From Deltaproteobacteria bacterium (lineage in GTDB: Bacteria; Desulfobacterota; SM23-61), in NCBI GenBank assembly GCA_029857975.1, contig JAOUFX010000015.1, positions 1 to 14,410 on the forward strand: 14,410 nucleotides of DNA, in the 5' to 3' direction. The notes beneath the pieces were generated by a model. That model was not told the DNA's origin, searched no databases, and was given only the letters and a program-made list of their open reading frames with translations. Made by a program: the position numbers and the translations under genes. Position 1 is the first letter of the stretch; the number at the start of each line of letters is the position of its first letter. This document shows, one piece after another, positions 6,700 through 14,273 of this stretch.

Positions 6700-7163
6700 G
6701 CCGACCCAAGATTCGATCCCTAATGGAAGGAGGAGTTATTGCCCTCATTGGAGGTGGAATTTTTTTCTTGATCCCCTCGCAGGTGGAAAAGCCGATCGGA
6801 GTAGAGGGCCAAATTCCTCCCTCCTTCTTGCCGAAGGTGATCGCCATCTCCCTTATGCTTACGGGAGGGGGCCTGCTGCTTCAAACCTTGCTCCGACCTA
6901 AAATGCCTTCCCCTTCTCGAATGCTCTGGGGAGAATGGTCAAGATTTCTTCTCGCCGCAGGGATGCTTGCCCTCTATGCTTACCTCTTCCCGCGCCTTGG
7001 GTTCGTGGTGAGCAGCGCTATGATCATGGGGATTTTCACCCATCTCTTTGGTGCCCGCAGCTGGAGAAAGATCCTTTTGAGCATAGCGCTGGTACCCGCA
7101 GGAGTTTGGTTTTTCTTTGAAATTCTGTTTGCGATTCCTCTTCCCCGTGGTTTCTTATTCTAA
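6696..7163 (+). CDS. tctB: Tripartite tricarboxylate transporter small membrane subunit
   Basis: A 155-residue integral membrane protein overlapping the previous gene by four bases (ATGA), an arrangement typical of translational coupling; no strong ribosome site is seen. Hydrophobic segments lie at about residues 11-27, 46-65, 83-98, 101-118 and 125-147, consistent with the four or so membrane helices of TctB. Length matches the family (about 140-170). Sequence conservation in this subunit is low, so the assignment rests on topology and on its position between TctC and TctA. Confidence 0.9.
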   Translation: MSRPKIRSLMEGGVIALIGGGIFFLIPSQVEKPIGVEGQIPPSFLPKVIAISLMLTGGGLLLQTLLRPKMPSPSRMLWGEWSRFLLAAGMLALYAYLFPRLGFVVSSAMIMGIFTHLFGARSWRKILLSIALVPAGVWFFFEILFAIPLPRGFLF

Positions 7164-7184
7164 GATCAAAAGGGGTGGAATTTC

Positions 7185-8693
7185 TTGCTCGAGTTTTTGG
7201 TTCCGGCTGCTCAGCTCTTTTTCACTTTCACAAACCTCCTCGCAGTATCCGCAGGCCTGTTCATCGGAATTATCATCGGGGCCATCCCGGGATTGAATGT
7301 TCCCATGGCCGTGGCCCTTCTTCTTCCGGTGACTTTTTACATGGATCCCGTAGCGGGCCTGAGTCTACTCATCGGGGTATATAAAGGTGGAACCTATGGC
7401 GGCTCGATCTCGGCGATTCTCATCAACACCCCGGGGGCCCCAGCTGCTGCGGCCACAGTTTTAGACGGATACCCCCTCGCTCAGCAAGGGAAAGCCGGCA
7501 AAGCTCTGAGGGCTTCCATCTATGGTTCGGTGATCGGAGAATTCATAAGCGATTTGATTCTCATCACAGTCGCCGCTCAGATCGCTTACGTAGCCCTGAA
7601 ATTTGGCCCTAACGAGAAATTCTCTCTCGTCTTTTTCGCCCTTTCTACTATCGCGGTGATCTCCGGAGAGAACATTCTAAAGGGTCTGGCGGCGGGCCTG
7701 TTGGGTCTTTTTCTAAAAACCATGGGGTTAGACCCCATCACCAGCTCCAGCCGATTCACGCTAGGGATCTTTGAATTGATCGGGGGAATCCCTTTCCTTC
7801 CTCTCCTCATCGGCCTTTTCGCCGTTTCAGAGTTTCTGGTTCAGATCGAAAAGAAAATCGTTGTGGGTCAGAGGAATCAGATCGTCCCCCTCTCCAAAAA
7901 CTATGAAGATAATTACGTGACCTGGAGGGAGTTCCGGGAGAACATTAAAAATATTCTGCGCTCGACCTTTATCGGCCTGGGGATTGGAGCGCTTCCTGGA
8001 AGCGGGTCGGCTATCGCGGCTTTTGTCTCCTACGGGGTGGCGAAGAATGCTTCCAAGAACCCTGAGAAGTTCGGCAGGGGTGCGCTGGAAGGGGTATTTG
8101 CCGCGGAAACAGGCAATAACGCAGTCTGCGGGGGGGCGCTGATTCCTCTGCTCACCCTGGGCATTCCTGGGGATGCCATTACCGCAATCATGATGGGGGT
8201 TTTGCTGGTCCACGGACTCATTCCCGGACCCGATCTTTTTGTGAAATCAGGGGACATTGTCTACGCGGTTTTCATCGGGCTTATCGTGGGAAATATCCTT
8301 CACCTCTTCATCGCCTCTTTGGGCCTCAGGCTTTTCATCAAGCTTCTGTCCGTCAGCCGGGCTTTCCTCTTTTCCGCGGTCATTGTCATCTGCCTCGCGG
8401 GAGCCTACACGGGGGATAGCAACGTCTTTGACGTCCACCTGATGATGGTATTCGGCGTCCTCGGCTACATCATGAAAAAATTCGAGTTTCCGGTTGCCCC
8501 CCTCATCATGGGCTACATTCTGGAGCCTCTTCTGGAAACCTCCTTGGTGCAGGCCTTCATCGTGAATAACGACTCCCTGCTGCCGGTTCTCACCCGACCG
8601 ATCTCTCTATTTTTTGTCCTGCTGACCGTCTTCTTTATCATCCGATCTTTTCTCCCTAAGAAACGTTTGGGAAAGATAGAAAGCCAGAATTAA
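7185..8693 (+). CDS. tctA: Tripartite tricarboxylate transporter large membrane subunit
   Basis: A 502-residue polytopic protein, the usual TctA length. Signatures are GAIPGLN (residues 32-38) with the following hydrophobic run, YGGSISAILINTPGAPAA (71-88), a second GIGALPGSGS block near 267-276, and LIPLLTLGIPGDA near 320-332, which reflect the internal repeat of the family. It begins with TTG at 7185, preceded by AGGGGTGG at about 7 bp; there is no ATG in frame at this end. It forms the sodium- or proton-driven permease channel with TctB. It is the last gene of the operon and ends 14 bp from the convergent dehydrogenase gene, with no hairpin terminator visible between them. Confidence 0.93.
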   Translation: MLEFLVPAAQLFFTFTNLLAVSAGLFIGIIIGAIPGLNVPMAVALLLPVTFYMDPVAGLSLLIGVYKGGTYGGSISAILINTPGAPAAAATVLDGYPLAQQGKAGKALRASIYGSVIGEFISDLILITVAAQIAYVALKFGPNEKFSLVFFALSTIAVISGENILKGLAAGLLGLFLKTMGLDPITSSSRFTLGIFELIGGIPFLPLLIGLFAVSEFLVQIEKKIVVGQRNQIVPLSKNYEDNYVTWREFRENIKNILRSTFIGLGIGALPGSGSAIAAFVSYGVAKNASKNPEKFGRGALEGVFAAETGNNAVCGGALIPLLTLGIPGDAITAIMMGVLLVHGLIPGPDLFVKSGDIVYAVFIGLIVGNILHLFIASLGLRLFIKLLSVSRAFLFSAVIVICLAGAYTGDSNVFDVHLMMVFGVLGYIMKKFEFPVAPLIMGYILEPLLETSLVQAFIVNNDSLLPVLTRPISLFFVLLTVFFIIRSFLPKKRLGKIESQN

Positions 8694-8707
8694 ATTATTG
8701 GAGATGT

Positions 8708-9739
8708 TTAAAGCTGGATAACGACTTTATTGGCCTGGCTCTTGGGGTCCAATAGAATTTCAAAGGCGCGAGATAAATCTTGCAAAGGAAGCTGATGGGA
8801 GATGAGAGGTTTGAGTTTTACCCGACCATTTTTTACCAATTCCAGAGCCACCTGAAAATCCCAGCAATATCCCCGGCTCCCCCGTATCTGGATTTCCCGC
8901 TGCACAAAAAGATTGACCGGGAAGATGACTTGCAGGGGATCTTCGAAGAGCCCAATCAGGACGCAAATCCCTCCCTTCTTCAAAGACTGAGCGCTTTGTT
9001 GCAGGGTCTTTCCCAAGCCGACGGCTTCAAAGGATCGGTCTACTCCGAGACCCTGAGTTTCCTTAAAAATCCTCTCCACCGGGTCTTCCTGAGCGGCGTT
9101 GAGGGTGAAACGGGCTCCGAGAGAAGTGGCGGTCTTTAGGCGGTGCTCCAGAAGATCAACGATAAAAACTTCGCCGGAACCTGCTGCTTTGACCGCCTGG
9201 AGCAAGAAGAGGCCGATTCCGCCGGCACCGAAGATGGCTGCGTAATGTCCCGGCTCGATCTGGGCTTTGCGGACGGCGTGAACGGCAACGGCCAAGGGCT
9301 CCAGAAGCGCCCCCTCTTCGTAGGAGATGAAGTCGGGCAGGCAGTGAACCCAGTCTTCGGAAACCACAAAGTAGGGGGTAAATCCCCCCTGACCGGAACT
9401 GTATTGATAGCCAATGCTTTGGCAGAGATGGTATTCCCCTCGCAGGCAAAAATAGCACCTGCGACAGACAATCACCGGTTCGACCGCTACCCGGTCGCCC
9501 ACCGCAATCTTGGAGACCGCCGGACCGAGTTCTATCACTTCTCCAGAAACTTCGTGGCCGATGGCCATGGGAAGAGAGGCGAGGGGGTGTTTCCCTTTAT
9601 AAAGATGAATATCGCCGCCGCAGATGCTGGAAGCTTTGACCTTGATTAAGACGTCGTCATCCTTGAGGGGTGGGAGGGTTCTGTTTTTAAATTCCACTCG
9701 CCCTGGGGAGGTAACGAAAGCCATGGGATATTCTTCCAT
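8708..9739 (-). CDS. Zinc-dependent medium-chain alcohol/polyol dehydrogenase
   Basis: A 343-residue protein from the ATG at 9737-9739, chosen because GGAGG lies 7 bp upstream; an in-frame ATG at 9766 would place that site inside the gene. Catalytic zinc ligands are C40 (SSICGGD), H62/E63 (GHE) and E147 (LLEP). The structural zinc motif is intact: C92-x2-C95-x2-C98-x7-C106. The NAD(P)-binding Rossmann motif is GAGGIG (171-176), with D at the end of the second strand (VFIVDLL) favouring NAD. The set is typical of sorbitol, threonine or butanediol dehydrogenases. It probably oxidises a secondary hydroxyl of a sugar, polyol or hydroxy-acid intermediate in the pathway. It is the last gene of the minus cluster, 105 bp after the DUF362 gene. 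Confidence 0.92.
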   Translation of the reverse strand: MEEYPMAFVTSPGRVEFKNRTLPPLKDDDVLIKVKASSICGGDIHLYKGKHPLASLPMAIGHEVSGEVIELGPAVSKIAVGDRVAVEPVIVCRRCYFCLRGEYHLCQSIGYQYSSGQGGFTPYFVVSEDWVHCLPDFISYEEGALLEPLAVAVHAVRKAQIEPGHYAAIFGAGGIGLFLLQAVKAAGSGEVFIVDLLEHRLKTATSLGARFTLNAAQEDPVERIFKETQGLGVDRSFEAVGLGKTLQQSAQSLKKGGICVLIGLFEDPLQVIFPVNLFVQREIQIRGSRGYCWDFQVALELVKNGRVKLKPLISHQLPLQDLSRAFEILLDPKSQANKVVIQL

Positions 9740-9766
9740 GAAATTCCTCCAGCTTTTCTTAGGCAT

Positions 9767-9828
9767 AGAGCATAGCGTTTTTTAGTGCCCCTGATTTTGT
9801 TCCCGCCATGCCCTATGCGCTATGCTCT
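9767..9828. repeat. Inverted repeat, 11-bp arms, between two minus-strand genes
   Basis: AGAGCATAGCG (9767-9777) and CGCTATGCTCT (9818-9828) are exact inverted repeats around a 40-base loop. On the minus strand the stretch also contains GCATAGCGCATAGGGCATGG-like iterations, a low-complexity motif often found scattered in intergenic DNA. It fills the gap before the dehydrogenase gene. Without a T-run after a tight hairpin, a terminator is unlikely. Confidence 0.55.
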
Positions 9829-9844
9829 TTGCGCTTTATTGTTT

Positions 9845-11062
9845 TTATTCCATGATGTAGTCTTTTTTCGGCCCGAATTTTCGTCTTTCCCCCAGAATCT
9901 CCCGTAGCTGATCGACCACGAGAAAAGCCGGAGGGGGACAACCTGGCACATAGTTAGGGAGGTGCTGGTATTGGTTCTGGCAATTACCAAGGGGGAGAAC
10001 AATGCCCGATGGCGACTCCGGCAAGCTGCCCTTAGGCCCAAGGCTGATGTTCATCCCAGGAAGTTTTTCCAACGAACCACCAGCAGCCTGCAAACGACCC
10101 AGGGCAATGCGCAGGCCGTTGCGGCAAGCGTCGCAGGCCTCGCCGTCCACGACACGAATCTGACCCAAATCGACCTGAAGCGGGGCACAGGCACGAATGA
10201 AAGGACGTTGGACTTCGGCAATGGATTGACCACGAATTTGAATCTCCTTTTCATCCCAGACGCCATAGCCCATGCTCTGAGCCAGGCAGAGAGCGAGGAC
10301 TTCTGTCGGATCGATGCCCATGATCCGCGCAGCGATAGTATCTACAGCCACCGCATCCGTCCCGGCTAGAAGCAGGTTCAATCCCACGGGGGTCCCCCAA
10401 ACCGGCCCATCCCCCTCGGCGGCGACCAGACCATCTACCACAATCAGATGGGGCTTTAGAACCGCGTTGAGCTCGGCAATCGCCTTGTTGAGTCCCAGAT
10501 AATGAAACCTTTTTTTTTCTTCATAGGTGGTAGTTCCCTTCAGGTTCTTCATGGCGGCCGTAAGAGTGCTGGCGAAATGGGTTTTAAGAACCGGGGCGTT
10601 GATGAAGAAATCAGCCTGTAAAACTTCTTTAGCAACCTGAACGCTTTTAAGAATTCCCCCCTCCGGAGTTTTGATCTCTTCGAATTCTCCGTCGTATAAG
10701 TCCATGAGCCGGGCTCCTGTCGCTCTGGCCACTTCTTCGTAGCCGTTGGCGGCAAAAGCCTTTTTCGTGTTTAAACCAATGGCAATGGCTTCGGCAATGA
10801 TCACTTCCGCCGGATTGGCTTTTTGCACCTCCTCCACCAAGGCCTGCATAAAAACCGGTCCGGTGAGAATTCCTTTTTCCCAGAGGTTTTCTTCGACGGT
10901 GAGATTGGGCTTGATCAGCACCCGGCTGTTAGGGGGGATGATTTGCGCAGCCGGTCCGATGAGGGCAAAGAGCTCTCCCATCATCCTCCGGACTTCGTTC
11001 AAATCTTTTCCATTCTTTCCCTTGACGATGGCAACTGAAGTAAGCATTTTCTTTTTCACCAT
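9845..11062 (-). CDS. DUF362 domain protein with C-terminal four-cysteine extension
   Basis: A 405-residue protein. Residues about 46-290 are a DUF362 domain: VLIKPNLT (48-55), INAPVLKTHFASTLTAAMKNLKG (from 154), VVDGLVAAEGDGP (208-220) and AGTDAVAVDTIAARIMGI (233-250). This family is poorly characterised and often occurs near redox proteins in anaerobes. Past residue 300 there is an extra region with C310-x2-C313, C361 and C375; the last is in YVPGCPPP, reminiscent of the cluster-binding PGCPP of NuoB-like and hydrogenase small subunits. Four cysteines could hold one Fe-S cluster (inference). The standard 2x[4Fe-4S] ferredoxin insert of some DUF362 proteins is absent. AAGGAG lies about 11 bp before the ATG at 11062. 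Function is unknown; context suggests an electron-transfer or maturation role with the upstream PreA-like protein. Confidence 0.85.
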   Translation of the reverse strand: MVKKKMLTSVAIVKGKNGKDLNEVRRMMGELFALIGPAAQIIPPNSRVLIKPNLTVEENLWEKGILTGPVFMQALVEEVQKANPAEVIIAEAIAIGLNTKKAFAANGYEEVARATGARLMDLYDGEFEEIKTPEGGILKSVQVAKEVLQADFFINAPVLKTHFASTLTAAMKNLKGTTTYEEKKRFHYLGLNKAIAELNAVLKPHLIVVDGLVAAEGDGPVWGTPVGLNLLLAGTDAVAVDTIAARIMGIDPTEVLALCLAQSMGYGVWDEKEIQIRGQSIAEVQRPFIRACAPLQVDLGQIRVVDGEACDACRNGLRIALGRLQAAGGSLEKLPGMNISLGPKGSLPESPSGIVLPLGNCQNQYQHLPNYVPGCPPPAFLVVDQLREILGERRKFGPKKDYIME

Positions 11063-11104
11063 TTCGCGCCTAACTCCTTGCCCCTTACGGTTATTTCATG
11101 TTTT

Positions 11105-11134
11105 ATCTGCGTTCATCTGCGTAAATCTGCGTCC
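11105..11134. repeat. Three tandem 10-bp units with ATCTGCGT core
   Basis: ATCTGCGTTC (11105-11114), ATCTGCGTAA (11115-11124) and ATCTGCGTCC (11125-11134) stand head to tail in the 75-bp gap between the PreA-like and DUF362 genes. The same short motif is known to me as a common intergenic repeat in many bacterial genomes; its role is not known. It lies just 4 bp past the stop of the PreA-like gene on the transcribed side. Confidence 0.7.
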
Positions 11135-11137
11135 CAA

Positions 11138-12316
11138 CTATTTTTTAAAAAACTCCGCGGCGCCTTGCTGGCAGAGGGCCACGCAGAGGCGGCAACCGTC
11201 GCATTTTTCCGGGTCCACCACCAGTTTTTTCTCGACCACGGAAATAGCCTCATAGGGGCAGGCTTCCAGGCACCTGAGACACTTCTGGCAGGCATCCGGG
11301 TCGATGCGGGAAAAGTAGGGCACATCGCCGGGAATCTGGCTGGGAGCGATGATCTTACTGACGGAGCGGCCGGAGAAATCGGCAAGGGAATGATACCCTT
11401 TGGCTTCCATCCAGCCGGAGATTTGCCGGAGCCAGCGTTTGATGATCTTGTGTCCGAAGACAATGACCGCGGCGCAGGTCTGGACCGCAGTGGCCCCGCA
11501 GAGAATGTAGGAAATAATATCTTCGAACGTGCCGATGCCTGCCCCACCGATCACCGGAACTCCCAAGTTGGCCTCGGAGGCACGGACGAGCCACTTGCGA
11601 ATGATGGGCGCCTGCCAAAATCCGCCGTACCCACCCATCCCCCCCCAATGGATAGGCTTTTCGGTTTCAATATCCAGGTAAAGACCTTGGAATCTGCCGG
11701 TGATGACCACAGCATCGGCCCCGCCGGCAATCATGCGGCGGGCAATCAGGACCGGATCTACGCCTTCCCCCACGATCTTACCGATTACCGGAAGAGGAGT
11801 TCGTTTCCGGACCCGTTCCAAAATGGAGTAACATAGTTCAGGGTCGCGTCCCGCGACCATTCCGGTGGGCTGCCCTTTCTCTACGTGGGGGCATTGCAGG
11901 TTTAGCTCGATTAGATCCGCCCCGTTCTCCGTGACCAGATCGGTGAGCCTATCCCAACTCTCCGGGTCCGTCCCGGCGATGGAGGCGATCACCCGCACGT
12001 CGAAATCGTGGGCTTCCTGCGCATACCCCTTCATCTTCTTGACATATTCTTCGGGGGGAGTGGGATTGAGGCGTTCGGTGGAGTAAAGGGAAAAATAACC
12101 GCCATTATCGATGGCTTCGGGGTGCTCGATATGCCAGCGGGGGCGGGGTTGTTTCCGGAGCCACTCGGTATAACAAAGAGTTTTGGTGACAAAGGCAGCG
12201 GCCTCACTACGGATACACTTTTTTACCATGGACAATCCGTACGTAGGCGTCCCCGAGGCGATGATAATCGGATTTTTCAGGATAACGTCTTTGATTTTTA
12301 TTTTCAGGTCAGGCAT
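11138..12316 (-). CDS. PreA-like dihydropyrimidine/dihydroorotate dehydrogenase-family protein with C-terminal 2x[4Fe-4S] domain
   Basis: A 392-residue FMN-barrel protein. Residues about 4-300 form a dihydroorotate dehydrogenase-type barrel: KNPIIIASGTPTYG (14-27), IELNLQCPH (136-144), VIGKIVGEG (177-185, K180 in the FMN-contact place), GGAGIGTFEDIISYILCGAT (from 257) and VQTCAAVIVFG, the phosphate-binding end. The tail carries two ferredoxin motifs, C343-x2-C346-x2-C349-x3-C353 and C372-x2-C375-x2-C378-x3-C382. This architecture is that of PreA, the NAD-dependent dihydropyrimidine dehydrogenase subunit, but the usual partner PreT is not in the window and the active-site region around 205-232 (GRFQGLYLDIET, GGMGGYGG) departs from the PreA pattern as I recall it. 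It may reduce or oxidise a conjugated ring or enoate other than uracil. AAAGGA at 12328-12333 precedes the ATG. It is first in the minus cluster. Confidence 0.85.
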   Translation of the reverse strand: MPDLKIKIKDVILKNPIIIASGTPTYGLSMVKKCIRSEAAAFVTKTLCYTEWLRKQPRPRWHIEHPEAIDNGGYFSLYSTERLNPTPPEEYVKKMKGYAQEAHDFDVRVIASIAGTDPESWDRLTDLVTENGADLIELNLQCPHVEKGQPTGMVAGRDPELCYSILERVRKRTPLPVIGKIVGEGVDPVLIARRMIAGGADAVVITGRFQGLYLDIETEKPIHWGGMGGYGGFWQAPIIRKWLVRASEANLGVPVIGGAGIGTFEDIISYILCGATAVQTCAAVIVFGHKIIKRWLRQISGWMEAKGYHSLADFSGRSVSKIIAPSQIPGDVPYFSRIDPDACQKCLRCLEACPYEAISVVEKKLVVDPEKCDGCRLCVALCQQGAAEFFKK

Positions 12317-12392
12317 CGACTTGAAAATCCTTTCTTGTTTTACTGTACTTTTTTATAACACAAGTCTGCTTCAAAAGCCAGGTGGGCCGAAG

Positions 12393-12448
12393 AATGCGGA
12401 TTGGGGAATTCGAAATGCGGAGTAAAAAATTATGGAACCCGGAGTAAA
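12393..12448. repeat. Short direct repeats in the divergent promoter region
   Basis: AATGCGGA occurs at 12393-12400 and 12414-12421 (21 bp apart), and GGAGTAAA at 12419-12426 and 12441-12448 (22 bp apart), on either side of GAATTC-type sequence. The gap between the divergent PreA-like and IlvD/Edd genes is 236 bp. Spacing near two helical turns is compatible with tandem regulator sites, but the AATGCGGA motif also resembles a widespread low-complexity intergenic repeat. Confidence 0.4.
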
Positions 12449-12489
12449 TATCTTTGAACTTCGAACTGGCAACTCTAAGAAATTGGGAA

Positions 12490-12519
12490 TTGAAGTGATC
12501 CCTTCCTCCATGCGATAAT
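12490..12519 (+). promoter_or_regulatory. Sigma-70-like promoter for the IlvD/Edd gene
   Basis: TTGAAG (12490-12495), an 18-base spacer and GATAAT (12514-12519) precede the ATG at 12553 with a leader of about 27 nt. The ribosome site is AAAGGA just before the start. No equally good promoter was found on the minus strand for the PreA-like gene. Confidence 0.45.
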
Positions 12520-12552
12520 GTCTGATAAATCACCAACCCGAAAGGATAAAAG

Positions 12553-14262
12553 ATGATCCACAAAAAAGATTGGAAAACAAAAAAGTATTACCACGGTCCT
12601 TCCGGAGCACACCGCCGGGCTGTGTACAAGGCTATGGGGTACACGACGGATGATTTGAACCGCCCTTTGATCGCTATCGTGAATACCTGGGGGGAAGTTT
12701 GTCCCGGCCATTACCATCTGGATCATTTAACCCGCACGGTACGCGATGGCATCTGGAAGGCCGGGGGAACTCCCCTGGAATTTGCAGCCATCTCTCAATG
12801 CCCAACCGCCAGCCTGGGAGAGCCGATGATGCGTTACGACCTGCCAACGCGGGACCTCCTGGCCTTTGACATCGAAGCCATCATCGAACAACAGATCTTT
12901 GACGGAATGGTTATCCTGGTTTCCTGTGATAAAGTCGTACCCGGAGCGCTGTTGGCCGCTGCCCGCTTGGACCTCCCCTGCCTTATCCTGCCGGGTGGAT
13001 GTATGGAAGTCGGTTCTTGTGAAGGCGAGCAGGTTTCCCTCTCCGACCTGGATGAGGTTATTTTCGGCGCTCTTCCTATGGGAAAGGCAGACCTGAAAAA
13101 AATTGAACTTTTGGAGGATGCGGTCTGTCCTTCCCCAGGGGCCTGTCCCATCATGGGGACGGCCAATACCATGCAGTGCCTGGCTGAAGCCGTTGGCTTG
13201 ACTCTTCCGTTTGCCGCCACGGCCCGGGCAGTATCAGCAGAAAGATTACGCCTGGGAAAAGCCTCGGGAGAAACCATTGTCAGAATGGTTAGGCGCGGGG
13301 AAACAGCGCGTTCCATCCTCGACGCTAAAAATTTGGAGAACATGCTCCGGGTCTGCATGGCTCTCGGAGGATCGACCAACGGAATCCTGCACATCTTGGC
13401 TCTGGCCCGGGAACTCGGCCTGGCGAGGGAAATGAATATAGAGAAGGTGGACCGCTTCAGCCGCACGACCCCTTGCATCTCTGACGTCCGGCCGGTGGGG
13501 AAGTATTTCCTTCCCGACCTTCATGAAGACGGCGGAGTCCCAGCGATCATGGCTGAGTTAAAGCCATTTTTAAATCTGCAAGCCCGAGGCGCAGGCGGAC
13601 GCTCGGCAGGTGACTGGGTCAAGTTAGGAAGGGAGAGTTTGAAGCGGGGCAGACGGACGGTCCGCGCTCTGGATGATCCCCTGCTTGCTCACGGCGGGAT
13701 TGCCGTGCTTAAAGGGAATCTGGCTCCGATCAGCTCTTTAGCGCGCATGCTTAACAACACCATTCCTTCTCATCGCGGGCCGGCGCGGTGCTTCAATTCT
13801 CAGGAAGAAGCTGTGGCCGCTTTGAAAAAAGGAAAAGTCAAGGGGGGAGAAGTGATCGTGGTTCGCTATGCCGGTCCACGGGGAGCTCCGGGTATGCCAG
13901 ATATTTATGCGCTCTTAGCCACGGTGGTAGGGATGGGCCTCGAAGGTAAGCTGGCCGTGGTAACCGATGGGCGATTCTCCGGGTTCGCCCGCGGGTTAGG
14001 TGTATGTCAAGTCTCGCCAGAAGCCGCCGTAGGTGGCCCATTGGCTTTGGTAAAAAATGGGGATATCCTTTCGATCAGCCTTCCCGATCGTTCTCTGAAT
14101 GCCGAAATCCCGCCTCAAGAATGGAAAACGCGCGCGGCCGCATGGCAGCCTCCCAAGATGAAAAACGCGCCGGGCATCCTCGGCCTGTTCGCGGTCAACG
14201 CCGAGCAGGCCCACCAGGGAGCCCGGCTGGTGGCTCATCCGGCACCATGGAAAAAAATTTAG
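12553..14262 (+). CDS. IlvD/Edd-family dehydratase, probably sugar-acid type
   Basis: A 569-residue protein of normal family length. Blocks in order are NTWGEVCPGHYHLDHL (from residue 44), SLGEPMMRYDLPTRDLLAFDIEAII (from 87), SCDKVVPG (124-131, C125 as cluster ligand and K127), GACPIMGTANTM (196-207, C198 as cluster ligand), GGSTNGILHI (272-281), PVGKYFLPDLHEDGG and TDGRFSG (471-477, S476 as the expected catalytic base). The family dehydrates 2,3-dihydroxy acids using an Fe-S cluster and Mg. The SLGE and DLLAFDIEAII blocks are closer to pentonate/hexonate dehydratases than to the branched-chain enzyme IlvD, and no other branched-chain amino-acid gene is nearby, so a sugar-acid dehydratase is favoured. 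The motif after the Fe-S cysteine is CPIM instead of the usual CGGM/CSGM. It is transcribed alone, divergent from the redox cluster. Confidence 0.85.
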   Translation: MIHKKDWKTKKYYHGPSGAHRRAVYKAMGYTTDDLNRPLIAIVNTWGEVCPGHYHLDHLTRTVRDGIWKAGGTPLEFAAISQCPTASLGEPMMRYDLPTRDLLAFDIEAIIEQQIFDGMVILVSCDKVVPGALLAAARLDLPCLILPGGCMEVGSCEGEQVSLSDLDEVIFGALPMGKADLKKIELLEDAVCPSPGACPIMGTANTMQCLAEAVGLTLPFAATARAVSAERLRLGKASGETIVRMVRRGETARSILDAKNLENMLRVCMALGGSTNGILHILALARELGLAREMNIEKVDRFSRTTPCISDVRPVGKYFLPDLHEDGGVPAIMAELKPFLNLQARGAGGRSAGDWVKLGRESLKRGRRTVRALDDPLLAHGGIAVLKGNLAPISSLARMLNNTIPSHRGPARCFNSQEEAVAALKKGKVKGGEVIVVRYAGPRGAPGMPDIYALLATVVGMGLEGKLAVVTDGRFSGFARGLGVCQVSPEAAVGGPLALVKNGDILSISLPDRSLNAEIPPQEWKTRAAAWQPPKMKNAPGILGLFAVNAEQAHQGARLVAHPAPWKKI

Positions 14263-14273
14263 AATCGCTTTTT

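Noticed and set aside
9740..9766. Upstream ATG at 9766 as the start of the zinc dehydrogenase
   Set aside because: A good GGAGG lies between it and the ATG at 9739, and the added nine residues do not belong to the family fold.
11078..11836. 252-residue plus-strand frame opposite the PreA-like gene
   Set aside because: The opposite strand encodes an intact barrel and two ferredoxin motifs; this frame shows no domain.
12834..13478. 214-residue minus-strand frame opposite the IlvD/Edd gene
   Set aside because: It is Ser/Arg-rich shadow translation of a gene with conserved family motifs.
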